Assembly: GCA_002110485.1 (NCBI GenBank)
Contig: MOWL01000027.1
Location: 248,001 to 312,000 of the forward strand
Source of the DNA: Emergomyces orientalis
Lineage: Eukaryota; Ascomycota; Eurotiomycetes; Onygenales; Ajellomycetaceae
DNA: 64,000 bases
Reading direction: 5' to 3'
Below the pieces are notes generated by a model, which did not search any database, was not told the origin of the DNA, and saw only the letters and a program-made list of their open reading frames with translations. Both the position numbers and the translations under genes were made by a program. Below are positions 21,103 through 34,390 of this stretch, piece by piece (the stretch's first letter is position 1; every line of letters begins with the position of its first letter).

Positions 21103-21715
21103 CGTGAGACCGTGATACTCCACAATGAAAATGGTTTTCCTGCTAAATTTTCCAGGTACGTGCAGTCCGCACCAGAAGTGTTGGCTACCCCAGGGCAGAG
21201 CTGGTGATTGATAGATGGGGTTATACCCTTTAGTTTACCATAAGTCTGAATGCAAGATGAGTGATAACCTTGGAGAATGATGCAGTATCTAGATAGTTAT
21301 GGAGCTCCAGTAGGCTAGGTAGACGCCACAGCCGCGTTGGATCTAGCCCATTTGGGACTAGCTTTCCCCGACCACCAACAGTTCAAGGTTCATCAGAGTC
21401 GTTTCTGTGGCAAAATAACGGGAAAAAAGCATGTTATATTAAATAAAAGAATAAAATGAAAAAGGAACAGATTCTATCTAGAACATTATATAGTATATAT
21501 AGAACTCACATACCTGGCGTGTAACGCACAAGGGGACGTGACAACGAGTCAAACATACAACAAAAAAAATGTAATGAAAAGAAAATAGAAATAATAAAAC
21601 CTAGTAAATAGGAGTAATTCCAGACAGACAAAACAAAGCGAGAATGAAAACCGGGAGAATAGTAGATTGCATCGGAAAACAAAATAAGCAAATACTACTA
21701 TATTCGCCCTCCCTG
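21103..21715. other. Intergenic, no gene seen
   Basis: Promoter side of the preceding minus-strand gene and AT-rich 3' flank of the YHM2 homologue. Short ORFs are not supported. Confidence 0.4.
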
Positions 21716-23012
21716 CTAGTGTTTGGCTGTGACCTTGTCGCCTGTCAGTTTCTCGACGCTCTCCTTGGCCCTATATAAAAAGAATGTGTTAGCATCAATA
21801 ATAAAAATTAGAGCAAGGGAAACATACATATCGCCCAACGCAACCATGCAAATAGTCTGCCAGATCCCCAACCCAATCCGGGGGGTAACACCACGATACA
21901 ACCCCTTCAACCCATTCGAGTCATAGATATACTTCAATGTCTTGCCCACGGTCAAATTCTTCGGCCGATTGGGATCAACTGTCTTACTCTGCATCTCCAC
22001 CCGAATAACCTCAATCGGCTGATTCCACGCCGACAGCCCACCACCGAGCCCCGACGCAATAACCTTCTCAAGCCCACTAAGCCTGTCACTCTCCTCCTTC
22101 CCCGTAACCCTCCGGATCGCCGTCTCTGCCAACCTCGACAACCCAAACCGAGACCCCCAATTCGTCGTCTGCCGAATCGCCACCGCATTAACGCCCTTAT
22201 TAATCCCCCGGATCCCCTCCTTGCGGTAAATATCCATGAACGTCGCAAAGGTGCTGGGCGGCTTCACGCCCGTCGCCGCCAGCTTGTGCTTGGTGATCTC
22301 GACGGTTTTCATACAGGTGCAGAAGCCCATGGTGGCGTAGGCCTGGGCGATGCCGCCCGCCATGCCGCCGCTGATGCCGCCGACAAAGTCATTCGCGCCG
22401 AAGGATTTGGCGTAGAATTCGGCTTCGGATGCGACGAAGAGGAGAACTGCGCCTTTGGTGGACGCCTCAATCCAGGCCCAGGGAATGAGACCTTGGTAGT
22501 CTATTTTAATGTTTATGAAAGAGTTTAGTTAGCAGAGGCGGGCAAAGCTGAAGGGGTGGAGGATAACTAACAGCCAAGTACACCGCCACGACCCCAAATC
22601 CGACGCATGGCGCCGGCGAAGTTATCGCTTCTATTGGCAGCCATGGTCGTCTTGATCACTTCCAGCGGCTGCAGCATGTTAGCGTCAGATCTGGGCTTTG
22701 TACCGACAGGTATAAGTGGAAAATTACCTGTCCCAGCGTCGTGACCCTAAAAACTTCATTAGCAAATATTCATTTGTTTTTAATACCTTTTCTCAGAAGA
22801 GAAAATAACCCAAAATACTTACTCAAACATATTCAAACCAGCACCAACTGCAGAAAAGGACAAAAATAATTAGCCATCGCAACCCCCCACTCCCAAAATT
22901 ACATCCTATCAACATCAAAAAATTACTCACGCAGCAAATTGCTAAACTTGACAGGTTTTTTCTCGAGGGGTTTCGGCGAGCCCGCCGCGGGCGAGACTTG
23001 AGTAACAGACAT
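21716..23012 (-). CDS. YHM2: Mitochondrial carrier, YHM2-type (citrate/oxoglutarate)
   Basis: Six exons on the minus strand (23012-22931, 22847-22823, 22746-22728, 22668-22572, 22500-21828, 21770-21716) give 316 residues; the 25-nt and 19-nt exons are recovered only by splicing logic. Three carrier repeats are visible. The first has QPLEVIKT and the third QPIEVIRVE, both fitting Px[D/E]xx[K/R]. The second has the degenerate CMKTVEITKHK that is characteristic of Yhm2. Yhm2 exchanges citrate for 2-oxoglutarate across the inner membrane and also binds mtDNA in yeast (family knowledge). The donor of intron 4 is GTTAGT rather than GTAAGT/GTGAGT. With citrate synthase 25 kb away it is a second citrate-handling gene in the window; I attach no meaning to that. 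Confidence 0.92.
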
Positions 23013-25154
23013 GGTTTGGCGGGAGGATACTCGTTTTGAGGACACTGGGGTCGCTGAAAGGGGCCCTGACCAAGGGAATAGGGGACGTCTTCGTCGTTGG
23101 GGAAGGGAAAGGGAAGGAAAGAAAGGTGAAAAAAGGGGACTTTTCTTGTTAGCTTCTCTTAAATTTTTGTGGATTTGGGGGAGGGGGGAGACGGCCGGTA
23201 ACGGGGAAAGGGGTGGAGCAATATATGTGTTCGGGGTAAAGTGTAATAAATAATGAATGGCCAAATATACACACAGCTTGGGTTTTCCTGGTTTCTTATT
23301 AGTCTCTGTTTCTAGGCTTCTAGATCAGGGAGCTGACCAAGAGGAATATGGAGAACGGGGGGGGGGGGTCTTTGAACGTAGAATAGAATGGGGATGGGGG
23401 TATTCGGTGCCTGAAACTGGAACGTTGTTTTGTTGTTGTTCCTAGAAAGAAAAAAAAGAAAAAAAAAACTTGGGATCGCGAGGTCCGACGGTTAGCCGCA
23501 GCCCCTTCAGCCGAGAAAGCACGTATCAGCAACGAGACAAGACGGCTACTTACCTAGGTACCAGCTATATTTCCTCCTCTTCTTCTTCTTCTTCTGCTTC
23601 TCTTCCTTTTGCTATTAAAATAAAAGAACTCACTCCAGGAGGATAAAAGAGACAAGAAGAAGCAAAAATCAAAAGCAGCCCAGTCACGGGGACCCAGCTG
23701 ATTGCCGAATGCGGAAATCCGCAAGTGGGTTATGTAAGCCGCGGCTCTCGGGTCTTTGTTGTTGATACTAAGCCTAATTGGGAACTGTTGGAGATGAGCA
23801 CTAGAATGGGTATGGACTAGCGTGATCGTTGGTTGGGATGTGGCTGGAACACGTGATTGCCGAGTTGCTCAACATCAGAAATAACATAGAAGAGAATTGA
23901 AGATATGTAGTATGATATTTATACAGATGGATATAACATTTTACATATATAATGTCTACTCCTCAGTTGAAGTATATGTGTATGTAAGTGTATGTACTGG
24001 ACAGTATTCACTTCTCTACATTTCACAAGACAGTAACCATCACATGTTATATAGTAAGAAAGCAGGTATGGATACTACTACTTCATACATAATTTGCCTC
24101 TAAGACCCCTATTCATGTTCTTACACAGATATCTCAGCTTATTCAACTCAACTGGTTATCATTATCAGATACTACGTACGGAGTATAGCCACCTGAGCTC
24201 CCCGAGGTTGGGTTCCATGTCACAACCTCCATCCCTCCAGGTCACCCTGGCCAATTCCGGGGCTTTGAGCAGGCCTGCCATTGATAGTTATGTTATCAGT
24301 GGTATCACAATCGCTGGGCGGTCGAGGAAGAAAAAAGCATGAATGTTTTGGTCAGTGCGGGTGGTTACGAAGAGAGCACACATATGGGTTGGAGCTTAAC
24401 CTAGGTCTCATCTGGAACAACCTTACTGATCCCTCAGGCCTCGGCCAAACAGAAAAGGCACTTGTGAGAGCAAGGGGTTTGGGAAGCTCTTTTTCTTTGT
24501 CTTTCACACTAGTCCTAATTAGTCCTAGCTTTTAGGTACGAGAGGCCCTTCCCGGCTACATACCTGGACCAGCTATCCACAAATCCGAGAGACTTTTTTA
24601 ACCACTCGGCCAAAGAGGACGCCTTTAATAAGTGACTAGGTAATAAGGGCCCCTAAGCTGATACACAGTGGTTTTGACGGTCTAATAATATCTTTAGGTA
24701 GGGCAGCTCTCATTATCTTGCTACTCAACATAATCAATCGCTCGTACGCACTCACAGTACCGAATAGGTAGGTACAGTGGTAGGGAATCCTTGGGCATAC
24801 CTCCACTGCCTTCGTTCCTAACCCACCTACCTAGGTATGTATGTATGTACATGTACTGTACATACTAGTAGGTACAAGCCCGGACATCTGTGTTGTACTG
24901 TACATGTACAGTACATGCATCTGGTATGGATACAGCTACCCTTATATCTTTCTTTACCTTTATTGAAAACATCAATATTTTCGCTATGTAACCATCTGAC
25001 TATGAACAGTACATATATAAAAAACATATATAACATCCGGGGGCATCCGTGCTTAGCTAACACCAAAATCCTCCACTTGTCAAAACAGAAAGGGAAAACA
25101 GAAAAGAAATGAAAAGAAAACGCCACAAACAACTACACCATAATAGCTTCACCC
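23013..25154. other. Intergenic, repeats and a tRNA-like A-box
   Basis: Upstream of YHM2 there are G-runs and a CTT-repeat near 23575. Around 24834-24920 several short palindromes (TGTACATGTACAGTACA) and TGTA repeats occur. On the minus strand at about 24622-24598 there is a tRNA-like A-box (TTGGCCGAGTGGTTAA) without a full tRNA. No gene seen. Confidence 0.4.
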
Positions 25155-25855
25155 TTAGTAACAACAGCCGTAGGGCTCCAGGGGTTTAAACATACAATGA
25201 AAACAACCAAGGAACTTGCATTCGTCGTGTTTGTAGCACATCTTGCTGCCGCACCAGTCCGGCCTTTCTTTAAATAGGGGGAGGTGCCGCTGCCGCCGCT
25301 GTTGCCGTTGCTCTCGCTCCAACCTATACCTCTCTGGATCCGTCAAGTGACGCGGGAGCAGATCTCTAGCCGGCTCCCAGATCTGCTTCAAGCTGGCCTG
25401 GGAACTATTTGCGACACTCCACAGCTCTGTCAGCTGCTCCCTTTCGCTTGGAGTACGGGAGTAAGTTTCAATGACAGCCAGAAGCTGGTCGCGGCTGAGA
25501 CGCATATAGCTCATGACGACGCCTTCTTCGTTGAAGGAGCGCAAAATTCCGTCTTCCCCAATCTGATGAAATCCCTCGGGATCATCGGACATGCGCATGT
25601 TCTCTGTTAGCGTGTGGAGGTCGAAGTGAGAGAGGGGGTTGTTGCTCTTTTTGATTGATTGTCAGTTCAAAGTTTCTTGTTTTCATTGGGACCATGTTTC
25701 TCGGCGATGATAGAGATCGGGAAGAAAAAGACAAAGGAGGGGAAGGAAGACATCAAACTCACCTGTGCTTCGTGGCCCAGCGCAGTAGCACCACCCTCAA
25801 CAGCATACAGGCCGGGCCGAAAGGCAAGGTAGAGCGAGAGGAACGAAATACGCAT
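25155..25855 (-). CDS. Secreted Cys-rich protein, paralogue A
   Basis: Exons on the minus strand 25855-25763 and 25646-25155 give 194 residues. Exon 1 carries a hydrophobic N-terminus that looks like a signal peptide; the first-exon/second-exon split falls at the same place (after a Gln codon, phase 0) as in the gene at 34391-35020. The two proteins align from a DPEGF motif onward: GEDGILRSFNEEG against ADDGIMRSYNVSG, then MRLS/VRLS, VIET/LIET and QIWEP/QIWNP. The C-terminus has seven cysteines spaced C-x4-C-x5-C-x4-C-x2-C-x9-CC after a basic Arg/Gln-rich stretch. I recognise no family; a secreted effector-like or structural role is only an inference from architecture. Confidence 0.75.
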
Positions 25856-28634
25856 TATCACTGAGCCGTTTATTCTGTGTATTACACTATTGTAATGAAG
25901 TGTGCTTGCCTTACACCCTTTATGAGTCTCATGCAGTGCGGGTACCGTTGAGTTGTTGTAGTTGTAGTAGTACCAGTAGGTAGAAACAGCTTCTGCTGGA
26001 AGGTAGGAGCTTCATACCTCTGGACACCTAGGTACGTATATCAAAGTAAGAGTGTACGGAACAGGTAAAAAGCTCCACCTTTTGAGGAAGCGAAGGAGGC
26101 CCTTTTATGTTAGATATCATTATTTTCACAACCATCTGTCACAGATAAGGCTATGACACTCGGGGTAGTGCAGCGGCCCCAAGAAGATTGATTATTTGGT
26201 GGATAACTAGTACCTGTGGATTGTTAAAAACTATAAATCTGTCGTTCAACTTAGGTGCAAGGCAACATGGCCGGGGGGTTACTATTGGGAATTTTTGGTA
26301 GGGCCTAGGTTTTTATCCCAATAGAATAAGTAAATTAGATTCAGAGGTCTCTGGCTACCCAAAATATCTGCAGACTACCCAGGAATCTCCTGCTGACTCT
26401 AGAATTCAACAAATGCTTGTATAGGGGCAATTTTCCGTACAATAATCAATAGTTTACAACATATAAAATGAAGTGTTCCCTCAAATAGAAAATAAACTAG
26501 TAGAAAAAGAAAATAATGAGAGTAGAGTTACAGCGGACAAGGCATAACTTAACCAATTTACACGTGGACATGATGCAAAAAGGGGTTGAACGCCTTTCAG
26601 CATGGCTTTCAATCCAAAGTCACCATCTCACTCCATTGAAACTATATACTATATACACTAGTCATATCTCACATATGGTCCACACATCATCTCTATACCT
26701 TTGAATGAGGAGAATATTCCACGTTTCTCAAGGTCGCAACCCTGAATATCTAACCTTAATCCTAACCTAATCGCTAATCTTTCTTTCCCCCAACCCCATG
26801 TCTAATACTATCTAACTCTAATCTACGCCTACCCCTAACCCGGTGTCGTAGTGTGAGTGGTTCTTATACGGGAGGACCAGAGATTGATCATCGTTTCAAC
26901 AATGTGCGCCCCCTATCTGGTGACATTATGAAGGTCTTTTGGGCTGTGTTCATTCGGTAACCCTGTGGTTTGGCGGGCATTTGGACCCATTGGTCCATGG
27001 AAATTGTGAAGTTGGGGAGCTAAATGACAAACGGCAGAGACGGTTCTAGGTAGTTACAAAAGGTATTCATTGGATCAATTAAGTGGCAGTGCTGACTCCC
27101 TCTCCGCTCCTCCTGCCCAAATAACTTACATTATAGAGACATCTTCTTCTTCAGTTCATGGAAAATTGAGATTATCTGTCTGGGGCTGGAAATGCTCCGC
27201 GTTTATTATATATATACTATAAACCCTTTGCTTCTGTGCCCCCCGTCCAGCCAACAGCCCCCGGCACCATTCGAGAATCAAATAATTGTAAAGGTCAAAA
27301 TTGAAATCACAATGCCAGTTATCTTCCAATTCTGCGGTCTAATTTTGACATCCCTCTTGTTACTCTAGGTATAGTGGGTATCTCTGCTTGATGTCATCGA
27401 TAGGAAAAAAATGTTAAATGTTTGTGCCAGACGAGAATCTCACTGAAATGGAAGCCGCTATCAAATTTCAGCACCTCAAACAAACTGTAAGTGCAGCGGA
27501 TCATGCGTCGGAATTTCGCTGGCTCTGAAACAAGATTTCATGGGAGACGTATCTCGCGTCTCCTTTCTTCGTGGATCTTAAAGACGAAATCGAGGAGCAT
27601 GTCTCAGTGTGGGGGAGTTACCTAATGCAGTGGAGGGTATTTTTAAAAGAGGAGAGCAGGTTGAGGGCCAGCTTTATGGGGAACAAAGACTTAAACCTTT
27701 GGCTTTGTTTTAATACCTAAAAGCAAGGGTCATTTGGCCAAAATTTGCAGAAAAATGGTAGAATGATTCCTTATAATCCTTTCTCACCCCCTTCATTATC
27801 ATTTGCATCGCCTGCCCGCGGAAGTCTTCTCATATCGAAAAAAAAGAAAAAAAGAAAAATCTTTGGTGGCCATATCGTTCCTTAAAAATGGTCGGCGTCC
27901 GACAAATGCTGCTCAGAAACTGGTATCAATCTTCAATTAGACGCGGGCGCCCTGCTCCAGGTTGCACATTGGGTTGAGCATTTAATTCTAGAACGATATT
28001 GCCATTTGTCGGAATAGCTCAACTGCAGTGGATCTCGCACAACTGCAACATAAAGAGACATTTTCCAAAGAGGGGAGTCCAAAATTTTGCCAGAGTTTGG
28101 TAAAATAAACAAGTAACCTACTAGTCAATAGGCATTGGCAGGACCGAGACAACCTTGCGCCAATACAACTTTGTTGCCACAACGCACAGTCCTCTCGACC
28201 ACCGCACGTGGGCACAATCAGTCAGGTCAGTCTCCACACGATTCAAACTTCACATCTTCTGTAATTCGTTTGCCGCAGGAGTAAACCTTTATTGAGGTCC
28301 ATTTGTTGCACATCATGAAAAGAAAAGAGCTGGGGCAGTGTGAGTGAAAGTTTGAAGGGGGCTGAAGGCGCCAGCCGAAAGTAGGATGCATCTTTTACTA
28401 ATCCAAGACACTGAGGGATACTGCAATTGAGAGACACGTGGAGTTGCATCCGATTCTATGTAAAAAAAAGTGAGCTGGAGTCATGGAGCCATAAAAAGCC
28501 ACTTTACGCCCATGGAGCCTTCTTTCACGGGCGGCGACCTCCTCACTGCTGCTGACTCGACTCCCATTGAGTATTATATGTACATACCATGGGCCTTTGT
28601 TTTCCTTCTGGATCCCAAAAAAGCCACTTTGGGG
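25856..28634. other. Gene-free stretch
   Basis: AT-rich intergenic DNA. Short ORFs on both strands lack splice signals, codon bias or motifs. A patch at 26735-26850 contains CCTAA-like words but no telomeric array. Confidence 0.4.
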
Positions 28635-30095
28635 TTATAGTTGAACGTGGTGCCAAAATTATTGATCATGGTTCCGATTTCGGCCGGAAAAACCCTTCGG
28701 CGTAGTTCCAAATTGGACCCATGACATGGTTTCAAAGTTGAACATGGTTCAAAAAAATGAATCTAATTTTGGAGCCATGTTCAACTTTGAAGCTGAATAT
28801 ACACACCATGGTGGTAGCCGAATGAGGAGGGGTTGGGCGCAGGTTATCATAGTCCGCACTCACAATGGGCATTTTTATTTTGTTGGCTTATGCTAGGTGT
28901 ATGGTCGATATGGTGTGAAATAACGTCGGACGGCAACAAGGATATGGAAAAAACGGTTTGAGAATAATATTAGAATATACCAATGAACTTGTCTAATGAT
29001 TGTAAGATGAAGAAGAAGAGAGAGAGTGTGTGTGTTTACAAAAAAATATTTTTGTGTTGACAACACAATGAAAATGTCTCAATCACACAATAAACAGCTG
29101 TTTTGTCTGACAACAACTCTTTTTTCATTGTCATTGAGTCTGTATTTACTCTATGCTGACCATATGCCAAAATTATATCAAAATTAATTCATAATTACAT
29201 CTACAGCGTCTATACAACATTTTCGATCGCGGGGAACGATGATACTACTACATTTTGTGCATATGCATGTACATAACTTAATATATTAATTAGATATATA
29301 TATACACTAAAACTTGATCATGTGTCCAGAAAAGAGCATCAAAGTGTGGGATGGTTAAACTCTCTATTGTGAGGGAAACTAGCTAGCAATGTTTATGCGT
29401 ACATGAATCACGTGCGGGCGGGGCGGTCGCTTAGGCAACGCCACTGAGGCGGCGGCCGCTACACAAAGTTCCAACACTGAACGTGGTTCCGAAAAAGTGG
29501 GTCGAAAATCGGCGTGGTGCCAACAAAACTGAATGTGGTGCCAACTTTTAGCTCCTCTGCCTAGCACCACGTTCAACTTTGGAACCATGCCATGGGTCAG
29601 CGCTGGACACATGACATGGTTCAAGCATAAGCCAATGCTAGACACACGATGAACTTCGACGACGATCAAGTTTAGCACATTTGCATATGCACAAAATGTG
29701 GTCGTGTCATTGTTCTGAAATAGTTGTATAGACACTGTAGATGTAATTACAAATTAATTTTGAAATTAATTTTGGCATATGGTCAGCATAGAGTAGATAC
29801 AGACTTGATGACAATGAAAAAAGAGTTGTTGTCAGACAGAGCAGCTGTTTGTTGGATGATTGAGACATTTTCATCGCGTTGTCAACACAAAAATATATTT
29901 TTGTAAATACACACACTCTTTCCCTTTTTCTTCTTCATCTTCCCATCATCATGCTCCTTCATTGGCATATCTTCACATTTGTTGGGAACTCGGGCCGGAA
30001 TGCCATGGGTCCAGGTTGGAACCACGCCGAGCTGTTTTTCCGGCCCGAGTTGGCACCACGATCAACTTCTTTAGCACCACGATCAAGTGTACGCC
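28635..30095. repeat. 1.45-kb imperfect palindrome (fold-back element)
   Basis: The outer arms match in inverted orientation. 28641-28735 pairs with 30092-29995, sharing GGCCGGAAAAAC and TTCCAA..TGGACCCATG on the same relative spacing. 28970-29275 pairs with 29985-29655, including ATTTTTGTGTTGACAAC, GACAACAACTCTTTTTTCAT and CTCTATGCTGACCATATGCC. The left arm carries about 235 extra bases. A motif of the form TTGAACRTGGTNCCAA recurs at least eight times in both orientations in the arms and in the roughly 380-bp centre. No protein is encoded. Target-site duplications could not be identified. Confidence 0.75.
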
Positions 30096-30239
30096 CTCTA
30101 CAAAGGTTCATCTCAAAAGTTCTTACCCGCCAAGGCACTGCCCTCAGAAATCAACATTAGTAAGTACTTGGGACCACTTTTTGGTTGTCCAGCGGGCCCA
30201 AACGAAAACCAATGATACTCCAAAAAAAAAAAAAAAAAG

Positions 30240-30914
30240 AGATATTGCATGGATATGCCTGCATAACCGGTACAGATGCTCCAAGAGTAGGTAGGAAGGA
30301 AAACTGAAATACATAGCCACGGCCAGCCAGAGGGGTTGATAAAAAAGACTCTTGAGACACGACATCGATGCATGCTGTGAATGGTTCAGGCGAGGTCGAC
30401 ACTTCGATCCCAAGTGACCCCATATCAAACTCTGTCTGTACTGCCGTGGAGCGAACCTCTATCACAAAAGATACAAGTTATCTTGTGGGAACAATAAAAA
30501 CGTATAACGTTGAGCTGTGCACCAAACAATTGGGTGGTTGGTGGAAAAGCAGAGGTCACGATTACCTAAGAACAAGTCCCCACATTAGTTAACTAAGTTA
30601 AATAACTTACTAGCTGATTTCCTGGAAAGGGGCTGGTAGCCTCGTCGTCATCGTTACACACAATGCAAGAATGCGTTCGCATCCCGCACTGCCGCCTATT
30701 TCCCCTTTGAAAGATGGAATTCGCTCACAGAGGAGCGCGATTTGCGAAACGGAATGCAGCCATGGTTGTTGCTTGATATACCAAATTTTTAGGATAGTAT
30801 CTGGACAGATACAAACAAAAAGTTGTGTTAGTTCGCGATTCTACATCGTATTGAGACTAAGGAGCATACACGAAACGGCCTCCTGGAGTATCCGACGTTG
30901 GGGGAAATATACTG
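30240..30914 (-). pseudogene. Broken multi-exon gene, unrecognised
   Basis: On the minus strand three coding-looking blocks line up. Block one is 30914-30872 (QYISPNVGYSRRPF). Block two is 30800-30611 (from TILKIWYIKQQPW to PAPFQEIS), joined by an intron with a CTAAC branch word and TGTCCAG acceptor. Block three runs from about 30514 to 30240 (VIEVRSTAVQTEFDMG, then SPEPFTACIDVVSQ). Block three has an in-frame TAA at 30480-30478, and no start codon could be placed upstream of block one. I do not recognise the protein. It could instead be a live gene with splice sites I misplaced. Confidence 0.4.
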
Positions 30915-33900
30915 CTAGGCGGCCACCTCAGGGTACTGTTTTTCGTTCAAGGGATCACCAACAGGCTCACCATACAAACCTCTATACCATTGACAAAGGT
31001 TCTACCCTCCTAAACTACTAGTAATTGATTGGTCAATATATCAAAAAAGACTGGAAGCACGGAGAGCGATTCCGTCAATAATCTCTTCCGATACATTGAT
31101 CAGGCAGGTGGTTATATTGCTTTGATTGCTTAACCGCCTCTATTTTCGTCGGCGCTTTTCCTTGAAGAAGGGCTGGATGGTTGCCCTTGCGGGAATAATC
31201 AACAGGGAAAAGCCACCAGTAGTAACAACCTTCAACTTAAACCATGCGCGAGCGTCAGGAAACATCCCAATGGACATGGGGGTTCATTTCTGTGGCAAAT
31301 TCCATGTTCTGTATCCACTGGCTCAGCGAATGGCTCCCTAGGCTGCCGTTACACTCCGTGGCAGGAAAATGAATTCCACAAACGCGGAACACGCTGCAGC
31401 TCAGAGCTAGGCTCGGATAACCCAATAACCCAGGTAGATCTCTTGATTTGAAGAGATCGTGAGCTCATTATGTTATTAATGAGACCTCAATGATATATGC
31501 CACATTTCTCCTGTCATGCACACTAATATTGATATCGAGATCGTCCCAATGAACTAGAACCACAGCAGAGTTGGAGCGAATGTTCGCGTCAAATAATGGG
31601 CGAAAATATGGAGGAAGGTGTTTTTCAAGCTCCCTTTCACTAATAATTCTAATTCCACTCTGGGGCCTAGAGTTTACTATCTCAAATTTGATCCATTTTT
31701 GAGTACAAACTCCCGCTTGCCGAAAACTTTTGACTTTAATGAGGATTATCTTAAAACAGGCATTTTTCTAGGCCCAAACCTCAAAAGTAACTAATTCTTT
31801 TGAAAGTGAGACGCAGGTAAGCAAGCAGCCAGCTTTGTGGATATCTCCAGCGCTGCTTGGAGAACTTTTTCAGAGATACTCCTGTTTCTTTACTCTACCA
31901 TTAGAGCAGAGGAAGCCAGCCACAAATTCTATTCAATGCCTTTGTTGATCAGATACAATCATTATAGACAGGCGTGGCCTACTCCAATACACAGCTAAGG
32001 TCTTGTTTGCATCAACTCGAGGACGCAGCGAGCACCCCCGTGTATGAAAACATGTCTTCATGAAGTTTCCAAACCCATTCACCAATTTATTAGCTCTCTT
32101 CTCTTTTGACAATTGCCAAACTAAGCCATCCTAAATCAATCAAGGCCGTTACGGATTAAAGGCGGCGGTTCCTTGGCAAAACATCAAAGATTCTGTGGTA
32201 CGAAGGGCTACTACCTGCAGGTCAATTGATCTAGTTTTTGAGCTGTTGGAAAGGTCGGTGTTCTGTTGCTCATTTAGGCAATAAAAGCTATAGAACGGTA
32301 CCATCCCTGGGTGCCTCCCTCCCACTCCCGTGGATCCGATGGCATAACTCTTTCCCACCGGGCCGCCAGTTTATGGAGTTACCACCTACAGAGAGGCGCG
32401 TCCTTCAGGCACACATATGAGTAAGGACGACGTTAACGAAAAGCCATTTGCCTGTCGCCACCACTGGTGTTGGGGATCTTGAAGTTTGCCCAGGCTGAAT
32501 AACCCAAACAATCCCGCCATATTCGCCACAAGTGCCTCTACATTTGACACGGGAAAGGGAAACGCCCAGTTCTTTGATTGAAGTCGCAAGTTCAAAGGCG
32601 TGGAGCTTAATATACCTGGGTGGCTACAGGCCAAAACCCCCTAAAGCGCGCCCCCACCTCCAACCCCAAATACTTTGGCAGCAATCGCTGTACCGTTGTT
32701 ACCTTAACTAAGCTCTAAAGACGGCGCTACGAACAGTTTCAGTTGGTAGAAGACAGGTAGGGAGGTTCACAAACCCGAAATTATTACGGTCAAGCCCCCA
32801 TTCAACTTATAACTATTATTGGTTACCTATAATAAATTGAGCATCAGTTTGGCAACTCTACGCAGCTAAACTTAGGGGATATTCCTGCACACGAGTAGAT
32901 AATTCGCCGTCCGAGGTCCCTAGATAGCCTCAGGTGGGCGAAATGGTCATTCATCATTTATATATTTTTGGAAAAGCCCAGCTAGGATAGGCTAGATAAT
33001 AAGCCGTGACAACCGAAACCGATACTCAGGGGGCCTCTAAAACTCCCTACCTATGTACAACTGGGTAATAAGCCTTGAACAAATTGCTCCCGCCCCCCAC
33101 CCCCCCTGGGCGGAATGCAAGAAGTCGGGGCACTGGCGAGCTGAAATCCCAGCTCCAAAAGCCCTCCCCCAACCCCACATTCCCTCTAGACCCAAAGCTA
33201 ACTCTACAGAAAGGACTACAAAGCGCAGCTCCAAAAAAGAAAAGCCTAAAAAGAAGAACAAAACAAAAAGCAAAATCAAATATGCCAAGAAGACCATCCC
33301 TTAAGCTCCCTATCAGAACTGAAGAGGAAAGACACTCGAAGTTCGGAGCTAACGGCCATTCTCAAGGGTGGTTGATTCTTCTACGTACGCCTCCCCCCCG
33401 CGATTCGCAAAGCCAAGGCTCTCACGGTAAACGAAGTGGCGGAAGCTCTCAATACGGCTAAGGTAGAAGCGGAGAGGCTCAAAGTTAGCTAGTGATAACG
33501 CAGTTTATCAAATATTTCAAGCAAAATTCTTAGTGGATATGCAACGCCACGGATTCAGGGTGGAAGATGCCACACTCACCCTCAGCAAGGTTCTCATCTG
33601 CCGCGGATTCTTAGAAATATGGCTAGCGGCGACCAATCTGAATAAGAACGATCTGAACGCTGTTGAAGCGGGCAGGGTGGAGTTGGAAGGCATCAGCAAC
33701 TTCGTCGGAACCGTGGCGGCGGCAGCGAGCTCCCTAAGTTTTCGCATTGAGCAGATATAAATATCATGTGACACGATAATGTCTGCTAGCTATTTGAATG
33801 TAAACTGCTTCGGAATTATTGTAATGATTATTAGAAGGATCAGGGTCAGAAGTACATCTGCTGCATCCGAGCATCAGAGCTATACTCAAATGGTATGCAT

Positions 33901-34390
33901 AATAAAGGAAATTTGTGACACGAAAAGCTATATTTTATTGCTCCAACTCCGCTTCCCTCACTCCGCAAAATGAGAACATCAATGTGTCCTCACAACCGAG
34001 CTTTAAGCTATAAAGTTGGCTGGCAAAGCCTCAATCCGTATATCAATCTGATATCACCTATTCAAAAGTGACCAGTTAAAGTTTGAGATGTCTCTCTGAT
34101 CTAATCTTCAATATTAGTACCTTTAACTAGGACTACATATACTCCGTATGTAATCTGAATTTCTAAATACAAAGCATTTGGAGCTATCCCAATTTGATTT
34201 AGCCTATTTCCTAGCGCAAGATCAAAACCTATTTTCGACCTCTTTGTGCACGCCCACCATCAATCCCAGCCTAGCTGGCTGTATTTGATCAACATCCATC
34301 CTACCAGGGAATCTGCCACCAAAAGCACCCAAACGTCAAAACCTCAGGGGAGAAAAGAAAGAAAAAATGGCGATAGACCATGAACATGGT
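30915..34390. other. Gene-poor accessory DNA
   Basis: No supported gene. ORFs at 32149-32634 (minus) and 33053-33760 (plus) are short and unsupported. Around 33100-33300 a Lys-rich frame with ECKKSGHWRAE resembles a decayed retroelement zinc knuckle, too weak to call. Confidence 0.35.

Noticed and set aside
26735..26850. CCTAA-like words suggesting an interstitial telomere
   Set aside because: The words are irregular and never form a tandem array of the fungal TTAGGG repeat.
33053..33490. Lys-rich frame with a zinc-knuckle-like ECKKSGHWRAE
   Set aside because: Cysteines are incomplete and no reverse transcriptase or integrase text follows; too weak for a retroelement call.
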